Part shown: positions 1 to 10,673 of the stretch, one piece after another | Numbering within the stretch: the stretch's first letter is position 1 | How the letters are laid out: each line of letters opens with the position of its first letter | Assembly (NCBI GenBank): GCA_021432635.1 | Contig: MU270023.1 | Coordinates: 1,054,001 to 1,118,000 of the forward strand | Length of the DNA: 64,000 nt | Direction: 5' to 3' | From: Thozetella sp. PMI_491 | Lineage: Eukaryota > Ascomycota > Sordariomycetes > Chaetosphaeriales > Chaetosphaeriaceae | Notes under the pieces: generated by a model | Seen by the model: the letters and a program-made list of their open reading frames with translations, nothing else | Databases searched by the model: none | Told to the model about the DNA's origin: nothing | Made by a program: the position numbers and the translations under genes

Positions 1-1
1 G

Positions 2-523
2 GGCGCGACAAAAGCCCAGGTACGACAAAAGCTTCTGGATTGGGCGAATAGGGAGATGTGTGAGGTGGCAGCTTTAGTCGATCCTGCCCACCTCCGGGCA
101 CGGTTAGTCGAAGAGTATGCAATAGCGAACGATGAAAGCCTTTTTACGGCAACCGCCGTAGAAATGGTGAAGCATGCGCTTGTGCTATCCCCACGATTCA
201 GCTACTGTATCTATGTCAACCAACAATGTCTTGACAGCTTCGAAGGGTTTCATCCAGTAGTAATACTTATCCAGAAAGACTGGGAACCATCAGATACTGA
301 GCCAGACGATGACGCATACGGCATAGACACTGCAGAATATCCCATTGAAGGGTATACGGACTACGACGTAGGGTGGGCGTATATGTATTTGGCCGACTAC
401 TGGGACACCTACGCCAAGCTCTGTCGAGACTCAGGCAGCTGGGAGGACTTTTACTCTAGACCGCCTTGGCCTATTGGAGTTTTGGTAGAGAGTGAACCGT
501 TTGGCCCGGAGCGATGGAAATAA
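2..523 (+). CDS. 3' end of an unknown protein (5' end outside window)
   Basis: The reading frame is open from base 2 with no start needed before the window edge. An internal ATG lies at 56, but the frame continues upstream of it, so this is probably the C-terminal part (about 173 residues) of a larger protein. It ends at a TAA at 521-523. The tail is acidic and rich in Tyr, Asp and Trp (a DTEPDDD stretch, then several Tyr/Trp pairs). I recognise no domain, signal peptide or membrane segment. Codon use looks like real coding sequence. Confidence 0.45.
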   Translation, partial: GATKAQVRQKLLDWANREMCEVAALVDPAHLRARLVEEYAIANDESLFTATAVEMVKHALVLSPRFSYCIYVNQQCLDSFEGFHPVVILIQKDWEPSDTEPDDDAYGIDTAEYPIEGYTDYDVGWAYMYLADYWDTYAKLCRDSGSWEDFYSRPPWPIGVLVESEPFGPERWK

Positions 524-633
524 AGGGTCAATATATCTAATTAATGCAAGCTCATATCGTATTAGCACTCGGAATTCTCTCCCAAATACCGAAGCAGCAC
601 TAAGATCTAGAGGCTCGCTGTTTAACACCGGTC

Positions 634-2404
634 CTACGCAGTAGAGTCGTTAATTTTGATGTCCCCAAGGCTCCCATTGAGCTCTGCAAGCTGAGCCAGT
701 ATCCTTAGCACCATGTCGCCCGGAACGTTATTTTCTCCCAGAAACTTGGTCAGGCATAGCCGCATTTCCCACCAACCAGTTCTTGGCCCTGGTCGCTACC
801 ACTCCGTGGTAATCCGGCAGGAACTCTTTCCAGAGAGGGTAGATCCCGGAAGGGTCGGGCACGTAGTCGTTGATAATTTGCCATTGATCGTGGACGAGCG
901 TTCTGGCGAGAAGTGCCTGGGGCGAGATCAAGGGGTGGTTGAAATAGTTGAAGCTCCCGGGAACCTGTGGAAGGAGGCCATGGTCAGGGACGACTCTTGA
1001 TGTAATGGACATTTGCGGGTAGACTTACGGCTGCAAAGATTTGAAGGACTGACTTCTCGGCGGTCAACTGGCCGGTGACGAGACCGCTTTTGATTTTACT
1101 CCACGCCGTGTCACCGATGGGATCCACGAGGCTAAAAAGATTGCCTTTGACCCTGTTAAGATTTTCTTGGACCAGAAATTGGCCAATACGATTGGCTGTA
1201 GATCCAACAGCCTCGAAGATCTGGTCGTTGGGCGTGGTGCGCAGGACCTTGCTGGTGCCAATCAACGGCAGGCTGCTTGCCCCAGGGATATCCTTCATCC
1301 AGAGATTGATGAGGGCGTCGACTGCGATAGCACTGGCTTTTGTTTTTGCGCCAGAAGGCAGCACACCGCTCACAGCGGTTTCCCAGAATTTTTTGATAAT
1401 TTGTTTCTAGAACCACGCCCGTATACGTCAGCTCTGGCAGGCGGCTCAGAAGCTCGGGGCAGGCGTGACGCTTACCTCGAAGGAGTGCTCGGTGTGGAAG
1501 CCTGGGTACTTCGTACCCACCATGATATCGGAGGGAATGACGGCTTCGACGGCTGCGCTGCCGCACTTGTCTCCCAGCATCCTATGACATGGACGGGAGG
1601 AAGTAAGCAGGTGATGGAGGGGCCGACTCACCGGAATCCCGCCTGCAAAACAGACTTCCCAGCTTCTCCGAGGAAGAGACGGCTTGAGGGTTGCCAGGTG
1701 TAGATTGCAAACTTGATTGTTTTGCCTGCGGCTATTGCGTGCTCTCTTCTGGCTCGCAACAGAAGGCCTTGGAGCCACGGCTGCACTGGTTCATGTTGGA
1801 CTCGGTGGGGGAGCCTCCCCAACTAGAATGCAACAAGGTTATCTCTCCCTCGTGCACTGGCCGTTGCAATCGCCTCCGCTTCCGCGCCAGCTGCAGGGCT
1901 TGGGTGCCGAGTCCTTGGGACAGCATATGGGCTGCCCGCAGGATGTCTGAATGGTATGCTAACGGAAAACATTCCCCGCCAACAAGGGCGCCGAGGAAAC
2001 TCACGCCAAGACAGTTGCATCCTGCAACGTCATATCCGACCCTTACCTCGCCCGCACCACAGGAGGACGCCTGTGGGTTGTCAAGATCTACGCATTCTGG
2101 AAAGCGGTAGCACTGCGCAAGAAACTCGTTGTCGTACATGGACGACACCCCAGCCTTGGAAAGATGGAGGCTGCTGTCGTCCACGATGGGGCTTTCCCAA
2201 ACAAGCCTTCGTGCGCTGTCCAGTTGTAATCGTCGAGATCCGACGCCCAGATCAGCGCGCCGCCAAAGCCTACGTCGTTAGCCCAGTCTACCTTCTGCTT
2301 GAACGTGTCGGCGTCGTAGTACGAGATCCACTGTTCGAATCCCACGAGAAGTACTTGACGGCGGCGTCTTTGTCGTGGATGACCATGATTGCTTGAACTT
2401 GTGG
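634..2404 (-). pseudogene. Decayed subgroup C (killer-toxin-like) GH18 chitinase, 3' part only
   Basis: Minus-strand translation gives the last part of a GH18 catalytic domain (the DKDAAVKY region, then EQWISYYD and LGGALIWASDLDD-type strands). It is followed by the Cys-rich tail of killer-toxin-like fungal chitinases (SSWGG, NQCSRG, FCC) and a long C-terminal region ending at a stop at 634-636. The catalytic DxxDxDxE part, LysM and chitin-binding modules expected upstream are absent. Homology jumps frame at about 2334-2338, 2191-2196, 1853-1857 and 766-774, each explained by a one-base indel. Apparent introns lie near 1955-2000, 1410-1472 and 1010-1030. The 5' break at about 2387-2404 abuts a LysM fragment on the other strand. 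A non-functional remnant is the simplest reading. Short-homopolymer sequencing errors could explain some frame jumps but not the missing 5' half. Confidence 0.75.
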
Positions 2405-2659
2405 TTAGGATATGGTTACTGCGTCGGCGGCCCGGTGACGGCGACGACAACGACCAGCGCCGGGCCCCCTGCACCAACACAGTCTGGAGTAATCAGCACC
2501 TGTAACAAGTGGTATATAGTACAGAGCGGAGATGGCTGCTGGGCAATTTCGAATAGCTATGGCATTTCCTTGGATGATTTTTACGCCTGGAACCCCAGCG
2601 TGGGAACAGATTGTTCAAACCTTTGGTTGGGCTACGCGGTCTGTGTTGGGATTAGCTGA
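2387..2659 (+). pseudogene. LysM-domain protein, C-terminal fragment
   Basis: The frame encodes the last residues of one LysM domain (NLWLGYGYCVG), a Thr/Pro/Ala-rich linker, and one complete LysM domain with the usual fungal features: WYIVQSGDGCWAI start, a GISLDDFYAWNPSVG centre, a C-x(4)-LWLGY-x-VCVG end and a stop at 2657-2659. LysM domains of this type bind chitin oligomers in secreted effectors and in subgroup C chitinases. The first LysM is cut off exactly where chitinase homology on the opposite strand begins, so no natural start codon or signal peptide exists here. The fragment could come from the same chitinase family (LysM plus GH18) after an inversion, or from a separate LysM effector. 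Confidence 0.7.
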
Positions 2660-3718
2660 AAATGGTCACAGGGGATTGGTATTCGGACGACATTGTAAGA
2701 TTGGGGGGCACAGAGGCAAGCCGGTACGAGACTGCCTCGGGGTCCGCGCCTAGCTAGCAACACAGAGTCAACCCACCAGGCCATGGAGCGGCCAGTTATT
2801 GTTTAGTTTAATAATTAGAGCAAGTAATATTCTATAACCTCATCCCCTATGAATAAAGCTGTTAGACAACGTGCACACAGAGATGCATTGTCTTGCCGTA
2901 ACCGATATACCAACTAGATTTTATCGAGGATGCCCAGTGTTGCGTTGATATAGGACACATCTGCTTTACCAATTGGGCAGCATAAGACTATTCAAGATTT
3001 ACCGAGAAAGGAACTATACGTAATAGCATTAGGTGAGTACAAGGCAGTCCCTATTTTGTATTTGCGAGGTGGGTTCCCCTCGTTGCGTCTCTAAAAAATA
3101 GGGGCTATGGTGGGTCGCTGTGCAACTCTTCCGAGCGAAAGGAGGAATCCGAAATCGGAACCTCTAACATCGACACGGTTATTACAACATACCTTCAGCG
3201 GAGAAGAAAATAAATTACGTGGCTGAATCTACTAGTGGCGTGATGTATGGAAGTTACTTCGTAATCATCGTGACTTAATGGCGCTTGCTTACTAGTCATA
3301 GCTGCTTTTAAGCTTTCAGGATAAACGCACTATCTAGTAAGGGGTCTAGCATCTTCCGCCATACATGTCGGTAAAAATACAGAAAATGGATACCTGGGTT
3401 GCCGATATATTCGGAAATGCGAACAGCCAGACGAAATATCCCCAAGAAACAACACACCTCAGTCCGAGGCGGCTGGCTAAACACAAGACCAACTTATTTA
3501 ACTTGGGCTGCCAGACGCCAACCAAGGAAGCCCAAATGCATGCGTGGTATCTAAAATAAGCAGGGCTGTGATGAGCGCCCAGGGATATCTAGAGATGCAT
3601 GTCCACCACGGGCTTTGTCAGCCTCACCACAGACTGATAGAGTTCCGCGAACGCAATTTACAGCATAGTTCCCACCGATCCCCAAGAAATCGATTGGCTG
3701 TATGTCATATCACCAAAA

Positions 3719-3745
3719 TTTCGGTCCGAAAGCCTCGGTCCGAAA
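3719..3745. promoter_or_regulatory. Paired CGG-T-CCG palindromes upstream of alkyl sulfatase
   Basis: TTTCGGTCCGAAA (3719-3731) is followed 3 bp later by CTCGGTCCGAAA (3734-3745). Both centre on inverted CGG triplets, the half-site of Zn2Cys6 regulators. They lie 235-261 bp before the start codon at 3980. The binding protein is unknown. Confidence 0.45.
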
Positions 3746-3876
3746 TACAATCTCAAAGGGATAAGGTTGAGTATAGTGTCGCCTAACCTTTCTGAGGCCT
3801 CCAGGCCCCGAACAAGAGTGTCTTGTTGGTCTCGCGCAACAGCAGACTGTCTACCATGTAGAGAAGGCGTGTAAGG

Positions 3877-3884
3877 TATATAAG
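3877..3884 (+). promoter_or_regulatory. TATA box of the alkyl sulfatase gene
   Basis: TATATAAG lies 96 bases before the ATG at 3980. Initiation about 30 bases downstream would leave a leader of roughly 65 bases. Confidence 0.5.
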
Positions 3885-3979
3885 GCCGCCTACTATTGAT
3901 ATTGTCCGTCTGGCAACCACCGAAAACCACATCATTGACCACCTAAAAGCCCACTGGAGTCAGAATCAAGCCTGCAAGC

Positions 3980-5893
3980 ATGGCGATCACTGCGTCCTCT
4001 ACACCGCCGAGCCAAACAATCATCAAACACCAGCAGCAGGTGCAGCAGCACTTGCCATTCGCAGACACGCAAGACTTCGACGCCACATCGAACGGCCTCA
4101 TAGCCCCGCTCGACCCGAATCCTATCACAGACGAGCGTGGAAACGTTGTGTGGAACAGCGAAGCCTACAACTTCATCCAGGGTGACGCCCCTACGTCAGC
4201 CAACCCCAGTCTATGGCGCCAGTCAACGCTGAATTGCAAGGGCGGCCTCTTTCTGGTCACTGAGGGCATCTACCAGGTCCGAGGACTGGATTTATCCAAC
4301 ACGACGTTCGTCGAAGGAAACGAAGGCATCATAGTCATAGACACACTGACCTGCAAGGAGACAGCCAAAGCTGCTCTGGACCTCTACCGCTCGAAGCGTG
4401 GCAATAGGCCTATCAAAGCCGTCATCTACACGCATTCCCATGTCGACCATTTTGGCGGCGTCGGCGGCATGATCACCCAGAACGAAGTCGACACGGGCAA
4501 GGTGAAGCTCCTCGCGCCGGAAGGCTTCCTAGAGCATGCGATCTCAGAAAACGTGTACGCAGGTACCGCCATGTCTCGCCGCGCTGGCTACATGTACGCC
4601 GCGGCGGTTCCGAAGGGACCGAAAGGTCAAATCGGCTCCGGGCTTGGGCAGACAACCTCGACCGGGACTATCACGCTCATCGCCCCGAATGACACCATCC
4701 GGAGGACTGGGGAGACGAGAAAGATCGATGGAGTCGACATCGTGTTCCAAATGGCACCCGGCACCGAAGCGCCGTCGGAGATGCTCCTCTACTTTCCCCA
4801 GCGCAAAGCGCTGTGTGCAGCAGAGGACGCGACGCACACATTTCACAACGTGTTGACGCTGCGCGGAGCCGAAGTGCGCGACCCACGTGCCTGGTCTCAC
4901 TACCTCACCGAAACCATCAATCTCTTCGGACAAAGAACTGACGTCGTCTTTGCCTCTCACCATTGGCCGACCTGGGGCCGCGAGAACATCCTCTCCTTTC
5001 TCACCACTCAGCGAGACATGTTTGCATATCTCCATGACCAGACGCTGCGTATGATAAATCTGGGCCTCACCAGCACGGAGATTGCGGAGCAGCTGGTCAT
5101 TCCGCCGGCCCTCGAACAGACTTGGAGCTCCCGCGGATATTACGGCTCCGTCAGCCACAACGCCAAGGCTGTCTACCAGCGCTACATCGGATGGTTCGAC
5201 GGAAATCCAGCCAAACTGTGGGAGCGTCCTCCAGTGGAGACGGCGAAGCGCTACGTCAACCTTGCTGGCGGCGTCAAGCAAATCATCCAAAACGGGCGCA
5301 CAGCGTACGAGCAGGGAGACTACCGATGGGCGGCCGAGGTTCTCAATCATGCCGTCTTCGCCGACCCGAACTCCACAGAGGCGCGCAACTTGCTCAGTGA
5401 AACGTACGAACAGCTTGGATATGGGGCCGAGAACGGCACCTGGCGCAACTTCTACCTGTCGGGGGCGTACGAGTTACGCGAGGGCAACTTTGGCACGCCT
5501 ACCAAGCCCTCGCCGGATATAATTTCTCAGCTCGAACCCGAGATGGTCTTCGACTGCCTTGCCATCACGGTTAACGGCCCGAGGGCATGGAACACAAACT
5601 TCAGTATGCAGGTTGTGCTGACTGACCAGCCGCCCATCCGCTACCTCGTTTGGCTTTCCAACGGCGCCCTCGTATATCACAAAACCGAGGACCCCGTGAC
5701 GGCCGAAGTGACTCTAACCGCAACGAGAAAGGCACTGCCATCGCTTGTCTTATTTAACCTTAACCCCGCCAAGATCCAGGCTGCCGGAGTTTCGATTGAC
5801 GGTAACCCTTCCGCTCTCACCACCCTCGCTGGTCTCTTGGAACAGGGCAACCCTAGCTTCAATATTGTTACACCGCGTGCACTGACCGTTTAA
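3980..5893 (+). CDS. Type III alkyl sulfatase, metallo-beta-lactamase fold (SdsA1/BDS1-like)
   Basis: A single uninterrupted exon encodes 637 residues, the normal length of this family. Residues 110-340 carry the metallo-beta-lactamase domain with the binuclear zinc motif T-H-S-H-V-D-H-F (His152, His154, Asp156, His157). An acidic AAEDATHTFHN segment follows, then the ASHHWPTWG motif that supplies further metal/substrate residues. The middle third is the helical dimerisation region, and the last ~130 residues resemble the SCP2-like C-terminal domain. Known members hydrolyse long primary alkyl sulfates such as SDS to alcohol and sulfate. The short N-terminus has no clear secretion signal, so the location is probably cytosolic or peroxisomal. 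A TATA box and two CGG palindromes precede the gene. All catalytic motifs are intact. Confidence 0.9.
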   Translation: MAITASSTPPSQTIIKHQQQVQQHLPFADTQDFDATSNGLIAPLDPNPITDERGNVVWNSEAYNFIQGDAPTSANPSLWRQSTLNCKGGLFLVTEGIYQVRGLDLSNTTFVEGNEGIIVIDTLTCKETAKAALDLYRSKRGNRPIKAVIYTHSHVDHFGGVGGMITQNEVDTGKVKLLAPEGFLEHAISENVYAGTAMSRRAGYMYAAAVPKGPKGQIGSGLGQTTSTGTITLIAPNDTIRRTGETRKIDGVDIVFQMAPGTEAPSEMLLYFPQRKALCAAEDATHTFHNVLTLRGAEVRDPRAWSHYLTETINLFGQRTDVVFASHHWPTWGRENILSFLTTQRDMFAYLHDQTLRMINLGLTSTEIAEQLVIPPALEQTWSSRGYYGSVSHNAKAVYQRYIGWFDGNPAKLWERPPVETAKRYVNLAGGVKQIIQNGRTAYEQGDYRWAAEVLNHAVFADPNSTEARNLLSETYEQLGYGAENGTWRNFYLSGAYELREGNFGTPTKPSPDIISQLEPEMVFDCLAITVNGPRAWNTNFSMQVVLTDQPPIRYLVWLSNGALVYHKTEDPVTAEVTLTATRKALPSLVLFNLNPAKIQAAGVSIDGNPSALTTLAGLLEQGNPSFNIVTPRALTV

Positions 5894-7079
5894 GATCTTT
5901 TTCAGCTGGCTTCCATAATGTCTCGCCTAAGCTAGGACCTGCGTATGGCTCCGAAAAGCTTTTTTTTTTTAAAAAAAAAAAAAGAAAAAAAGAAATGGAT
6001 GGCGGGAGAAGACCCTGAAACCTCAGCCCACTCTTTATAAAACGTGCTATTTCTAGCCACCTCCTTTCCTATCTCCACCCTATTTAGCAAGTTCATATTG
6101 ATATTGTGGCATACAAAAAGTTGTGAGGCCCCTCTACGGGGGACAATGGCTGTGTGGCTTTGCGGTGCAATGCGTAGAGTGATAGGGGGTGTTCCGGGCA
6201 GGGCCGTATTAACCGTTAGATCACTTTCTCTCCTCTTTAAATTTATTTAAGGCGGTAGCCAGCCCGTCCAGCTTAACCTTCCTCGTAATGCACTTAGAGC
6301 ACTATCGATACCGTCTTATTATTAGTAGCCTCAGGTGAATCTCTAATCTCTTTAGCTCTAACTATCTCTTTGCGGACTACGTCTTCTAACGCTAGCGTCG
6401 TCGGGGGTTCTAAATATTACAATAAAAGTTAAAAAATTATCGTCAAACTAGTAATGCCGCTCACCCTATTATATCGAACCGCTTGCTTCTATTTTGAAGA
6501 AGTAGACAGCTTAGATGTTGAGGACCTACCGAAAAGTTCGGGCTACTGTTAGATGTGTTAGCTTACCAGCGCCCCTCCGATATCCCGGCCTGAACTTGTA
6601 GGCCGGCTCGCTTTAGCGGAGCAGCCATTCATGAACAATAATTGCTGGAGAGAATTCCAAATGACGGACCGCAGTTAAGGTTCCTTTATTTATTTCCGTC
6701 TTATCCACCGTTTTTTGCTTCCCATTTTGAAAACGCTTTTGGCGTACCGTCAGGCTACAATGGTCACACCACATCCAGGGCTGTGGTGCGGGGGCATGCT
6801 ATATTGGGTGTCTCAAAGGGTGGCAGCAGGCCATGATAGGCCGTAACCACGCCAACCTCTGCCTCAGCCGCGTCTCGCACAACGCCTTGCTGCAACTCGG
6901 TGGTGGCTATGTCCACGAGGCTTCCGGAGCCTTATTTCCCTCAAATGGATTAGGTTTGCCCCCGGAGCACGGTGGTCCTCATTCCCCGCCAGAATCTGCG
7001 AATGTCGTGCCCAGCACAACCTTCCTGATACGCAAAAGTTGTTTCTATCACAAACCTACGCACCTAGGTTGACAGCAAA
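5894..7079. other. Gene-free, AT-rich region, possibly old repeat DNA
   Basis: No frame here has a recognisable product. The stretch from about 6180 to 6640 is stop-rich in all frames and dominated by TA/AT dinucleotides and short CTCTTTA-like runs, as seen in RIP-degraded fungal transposons, but no transposase, reverse transcriptase or terminal repeat can be read. The right end is the promoter of the NLR-like gene starting at 7080. Confidence 0.35.
5960..5983. repeat. Poly-T/poly-A palindrome (T11A13)
   Basis: Eleven T are followed directly by thirteen A, then by an A-rich tail with single G interruptions to about 5995. It lies 67 bases after the alkyl sulfatase stop codon. It may form a hairpin near the polyadenylation region, or be a simple low-complexity tract. 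Confidence 0.6.
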
Positions 7080-9634
7080 ATGTCCGACCCCAGAAAATAT
7101 ACAGTGGGTTGGATATGCCCTTTGGCTACCGAACTTACGGCAGCGACCGTCTTTCTCGACGAGGAGCATCCAGGCCCGCAACATGTATCGCCCCATGATA
7201 GCAACGTCTACGCACTCGGCAGAATCGGTCGCCACAACGTGGTCATTGCTGGCGGGCCGGAGGGAGAGTATGGGATTGCATCCGCGGCCGGTGTCGCGTT
7301 AAACATGATGCACAGCTTTCCCAACATCCGAATTGGCCTACTAGTGGGGATCGCAGGCGGCGCACCCAGCGCCTGCCACGACATCCGCCTCGGCGACGTC
7401 GTCGTCAGCGCTCCTCGCGAACAAACAGGCGGTGTTTTGCAATACGACTTTGGAAAGGCGATTCAAAATCGTGAGTTTGAAATGACGGGATTCCTAGACC
7501 AACCACCGACCCTCATGCGAACCGCAATCACCGCGATCAAGGCGCAGTACAAGCGCAATGGTCACCAGATTGACGAGGCAGTTACGCAAGCACTCGAGAG
7601 GTATCCTAGACTCGTGGAGTTTAGCAAGCCTGATCCGCAGACGGATAAGCTATACCTATCGGATGTAGTGCACCCTCTCGACAAGGGTGACCAAAGCTGT
7701 CAGACAGCTTGTGGCGCCGGCACGCAGGATCAGCCAAAGCTAGTACTCCGGCTGGAGCGGTCAGCACTTGAAGATATTCCTGCCATCCACTACGGCATTA
7801 TTGCCTCAGCAAACCGCCTCATGAAAGACGCCTGCATCCGCGACAAGCTGACTGCCGAGGAGGGCGTATTATGCTTCGAGATGGAGGCAGCAGGGATGAT
7901 GAACCAATTCCGCTGCTTGGTGATTCGCGGGATATGCGATTACTCGGATACACACAAGAACAAAGACTGGCAGGGCTATGCTGCTATGACCGCTGCGGCC
8001 TACGCAAAAGACCTTCTCTCGTTGATAGCGCCGAATCAAGTGGAAACAGAGAATAGAATAAGTGAGTCTATCTCTGTTTCCTAGTACACGGCATTCTGGA
8101 GTTCTATATAGCTAGCAACTGCTAATATATCTATACGTGGCCAGGTGGCCACTTTGTCGTACCGTTTGGCCGCAACAAAGGCTTTATCGGCCGAGAGTCG
8201 GTAATGGGCGAGATCCTCGGACAGATCGCCCCAGGCAAAGAAACGGATGACTGCCAACGGACCGTGATCGAAGGCCTTGGCGGGATCGGCAAAACACAGA
8301 TTGCCCTGGAGGCTGCCTACCTGATCCGGGACGAAGACCCAAGCTGTTCAGTCTTCTGGGTCCCTGGGATAAGCCTCGCCACATTTGAGCTTACCTACCG
8401 CAAGATCGGTATGCGTTTAGGAGTCACCGGGCTAGACCAGGATGATGCAGACGTAAAGCAACTTATCCGTGATGCGCTAGATGGCAGTACCTACAAGTGG
8501 CTACTAATTCTAGACAACGCCGACGACGGAACCTTGTTCTACCCTCCGGATGGACTTGGCCTTACAGACTATCTTCCATTCAGTCACCATGGGTCTATCC
8601 TCATAACAACTCGCACCCATGACTTAGCACTCCAGTTCCAATACGCCCATGTTGCTCCCTTAGGTCAGATGACGACAGAAGAGGCCAAAGGCCTGCTACT
8701 TCAGGGTCTACCGTCACAAACCCACACTAATGCAGCCATTCCGGAGCTTCTGGATCTCCTTTGCTATCTCCCGCTCGCAATCCGCCAGGCATCTGCGTTT
8801 CTTGCCAGGACAAGAATGCCGATACATGAGTATCTCAACTACTGTCGCACTAGTGATAAGAACTTGGTCGAATTACTCGGTAAAGATTTTCAAGATCGGG
8901 GCCGATACAAGGAAACCAAGAACCCAATAGCGGTTACGTGGTTGATCTCGTTCCAGCAGCTCGAGGTGGAGAGCCCAACCGCAGCGGAATACTTACGGTT
9001 TATCAGCTTCCTCAACCCAAGAGATGTTCCATGGGATTTACTGCCTCAAGGAAAGAATAAACCGATAGGATATGAGGCTATCAGCCTCTTGGAAGGTTAC
9101 GCTTTTATCACTTCGCAAAGTGAAGCATCTTTCGACGTCCATCGCTTGGTCCAGCTAGCAATGCGGAACTGGCTTGAAACCAGGAACGAGATACGAGGAA
9201 TTATAACGTCAGTGATCCAGAGACTCATTGGCGCAATCCCATTCCCTGAACATGATAACAAAAGTGTATGGACAAGGTGTCTACCACACATAGAGACAAC
9301 GTTACGGTATCAGAAAGATAATACAGATAAGGAAGCCGAAGCTGATCTTCTCACTTTGACAGCTAGTTGGTATAGCTTGTCAGGGAAGTATAGGCAGGCC
9401 GAGGGAAAGTGTCGGCAAGCACTGGCTTTAAGGGAGGAAGTGCTAGGGAGAGAAAGCCCTGGCACACTCGTCAGTATGAATAACCTCGCCATGGTACTTG
9501 AAAGCCAGGGGAAGTATGCTGAGGCTAAGGCGATACACCAGGAAACGCTAGGTTTAAAGGAGAAGGTATTAGGGAAAGAAAGCCCTATTACACTTACTAG
9601 TATGAATAACCTCACTATAGTACTCGGAAGCTAG
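7080..9634 (+). CDS. NLR-like protein: nucleosidase (PNP_UDP)-NB-ARC-TPR, truncated by a stop codon
   Basis: Exon 1 (7080-8061) encodes an N-terminal phosphorylase/nucleosidase-like domain (GIAGG, the CFEMEAAGMMN segment, then the RGICDYSD motif). An 83-nt intron (8062-8144, GTGAGT...CAG, branch site TGCTAATA) joins it to exon 2. Exon 2 starts with the GHFVVPFGRN linker typical of fungal NLRs, then the P-loop GLGGIGKT, Walker B LLILDNADD, GSILITTRT, a GLPL-like CYLPLA and an MHD-like FDVHRLVQ. It ends in 42-residue kinesin-light-chain-type TPRs of exactly 126 bp. A TAG at 9632-9634 replaces a Gln codon present in the preceding repeat, although the frame continues open past it into an N gap. 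Known relatives act in non-self recognition and programmed cell death. The stop may be a RIP mutation, so the allele may be dead. Confidence 0.85.
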
Positions 9635-9744
9635 GGGAAGTATACTAGGGCTAAGGCGATACACTGGGAAACACTAGGTCTAAAGGAGAAGATATTAGGG
9701 AAAGAAAGCCCTATTATACTTACCAGTATGAATAACCTTGCTTT
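9350..9744 (+). repeat. 126-bp tandem TPR repeats running into an assembly gap
   Basis: Equivalent ATGAATAAC positions occur at 9476, 9602 and 9728, giving an exact 126-bp period (42 codons). A more diverged unit precedes them. The second and third full copies differ at about 16 sites, all transitions, including the CAG to TAG change that stops the reading frame. The array continues into the N run. Confidence 0.85.
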
Positions 9745-10525
9745 NNNNNNNNNNNNNNNNNNNNNNNNNNNNNNNNNNNNNNNNNNNNNNNNNNNNNNNN
9801 NNNNNNNNNNNNNNNNNNNNNNNNNNNNNNNNNNNNNNNNNNNNNNNNNNNNNNNNNNNNNNNNNNNNNNNNNNNNNNNNNNNNNNNNNNNNNNNNNNNN
9901 NNNNNNNNNNNNNNNNNNNNNNNNNNNNNNNNNNNNNNNNNNNNNNNNNNNNNNNNNNNNNNNNNNNNNNNNNNNNNNNNNNNNNNNNNNNNNNNNNNNN
10001 NNNNNNNNNNNNNNNNNNNNNNNNNNNNNNNNNNNNNNNNNNNNNNNNNNNNNNNNNNNNNNNNNNNNNNNNNNNNNNNNNNNNNNNNNNNNNNNNNNNN
10101 NNNNNNNNNNNNNNNNNNNNNNNNNNNNNNNNNNNNNNNNNNNNNNNNNNNNNNNNNNNNNNNNNNNNNNNNNNNNNNNNNNNNNNNNNNNNNNNNNNNN
10201 NNNNNNNNNNNNNNNNNNNNNNNNNNNNNNNNNNNNNNNNNNNNNNNNNNNNNNNNNNNNNNNNNNNNNNNNNNNNNNNNNNNNNNNNNNNNNNNNNNNN
10301 NNNNNNNNNNNNNNNNNNNNNNNNNNNNNNNNNNNNNNNNNNNNNNNNNNNNNNNNNNNNNNNNNNNNNNNNNNNNNNNNNNNNNNNNNNNNNNNNNNNN
10401 NNNNNNNNNNNNNNNNNNNNNNNNNNNNNNNNNNNNNNNNNNNNNNNNNNNNNNNNNNNNNNNNNNNNNNNNNNNNNNNNNNNNNNNNNNNNNNNNNNNN
10501 NNNNNNNNNNNNNNNNNNNNNNNNN
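9745..10525. other. Assembly gap (781 N)
   Basis: The unknown bases start inside the TPR repeat array and probably reflect its collapse during assembly. If the gap length is real, it would hold about six further 126-bp units. The end of the NLR-like gene must lie in it, because nothing after 10525 continues the TPR frame. From 10526 to 10673 there is only non-coding sequence with a CACGTGG/CCACGTG inverted repeat. Confidence 0.95.
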
Positions 10526-10673
10526 TCCATCTTGATCACGTGGTTGCTCCCCACGTGGCTCCCATGGAGCTTCCAGCTTCCATATCCACAGCGAGCGAGC
10601 GCTGCGAATCTACTGTTCCAACACTGTTACTATATATGCGGATGATGAAATGCAACGGTCTATCTATGGCTGG

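Larger units (their letters stand above)
2660..3979. other. Intergenic; promoter of the alkyl sulfatase gene at its right end
   Basis: No supported gene. The two small open frames at 3365-3559 and 3544-3786 have no recognisable product and overlap. A 9-bp inverted repeat (CCCTATTTT at 3049-3057, AAAATAGGG at 3095-3103) could fold into a hairpin. The last 260 bases hold two palindromic CGG-N-CCG elements and a TATA box listed separately. Confidence 0.5.

Noticed and set aside
9631-10645. Long open frames across the N run on both strands
   Set aside because: They consist of unknown bases; only the few real codons at the ends are sequence, and these belong to the TPR repeat or to non-coding DNA.
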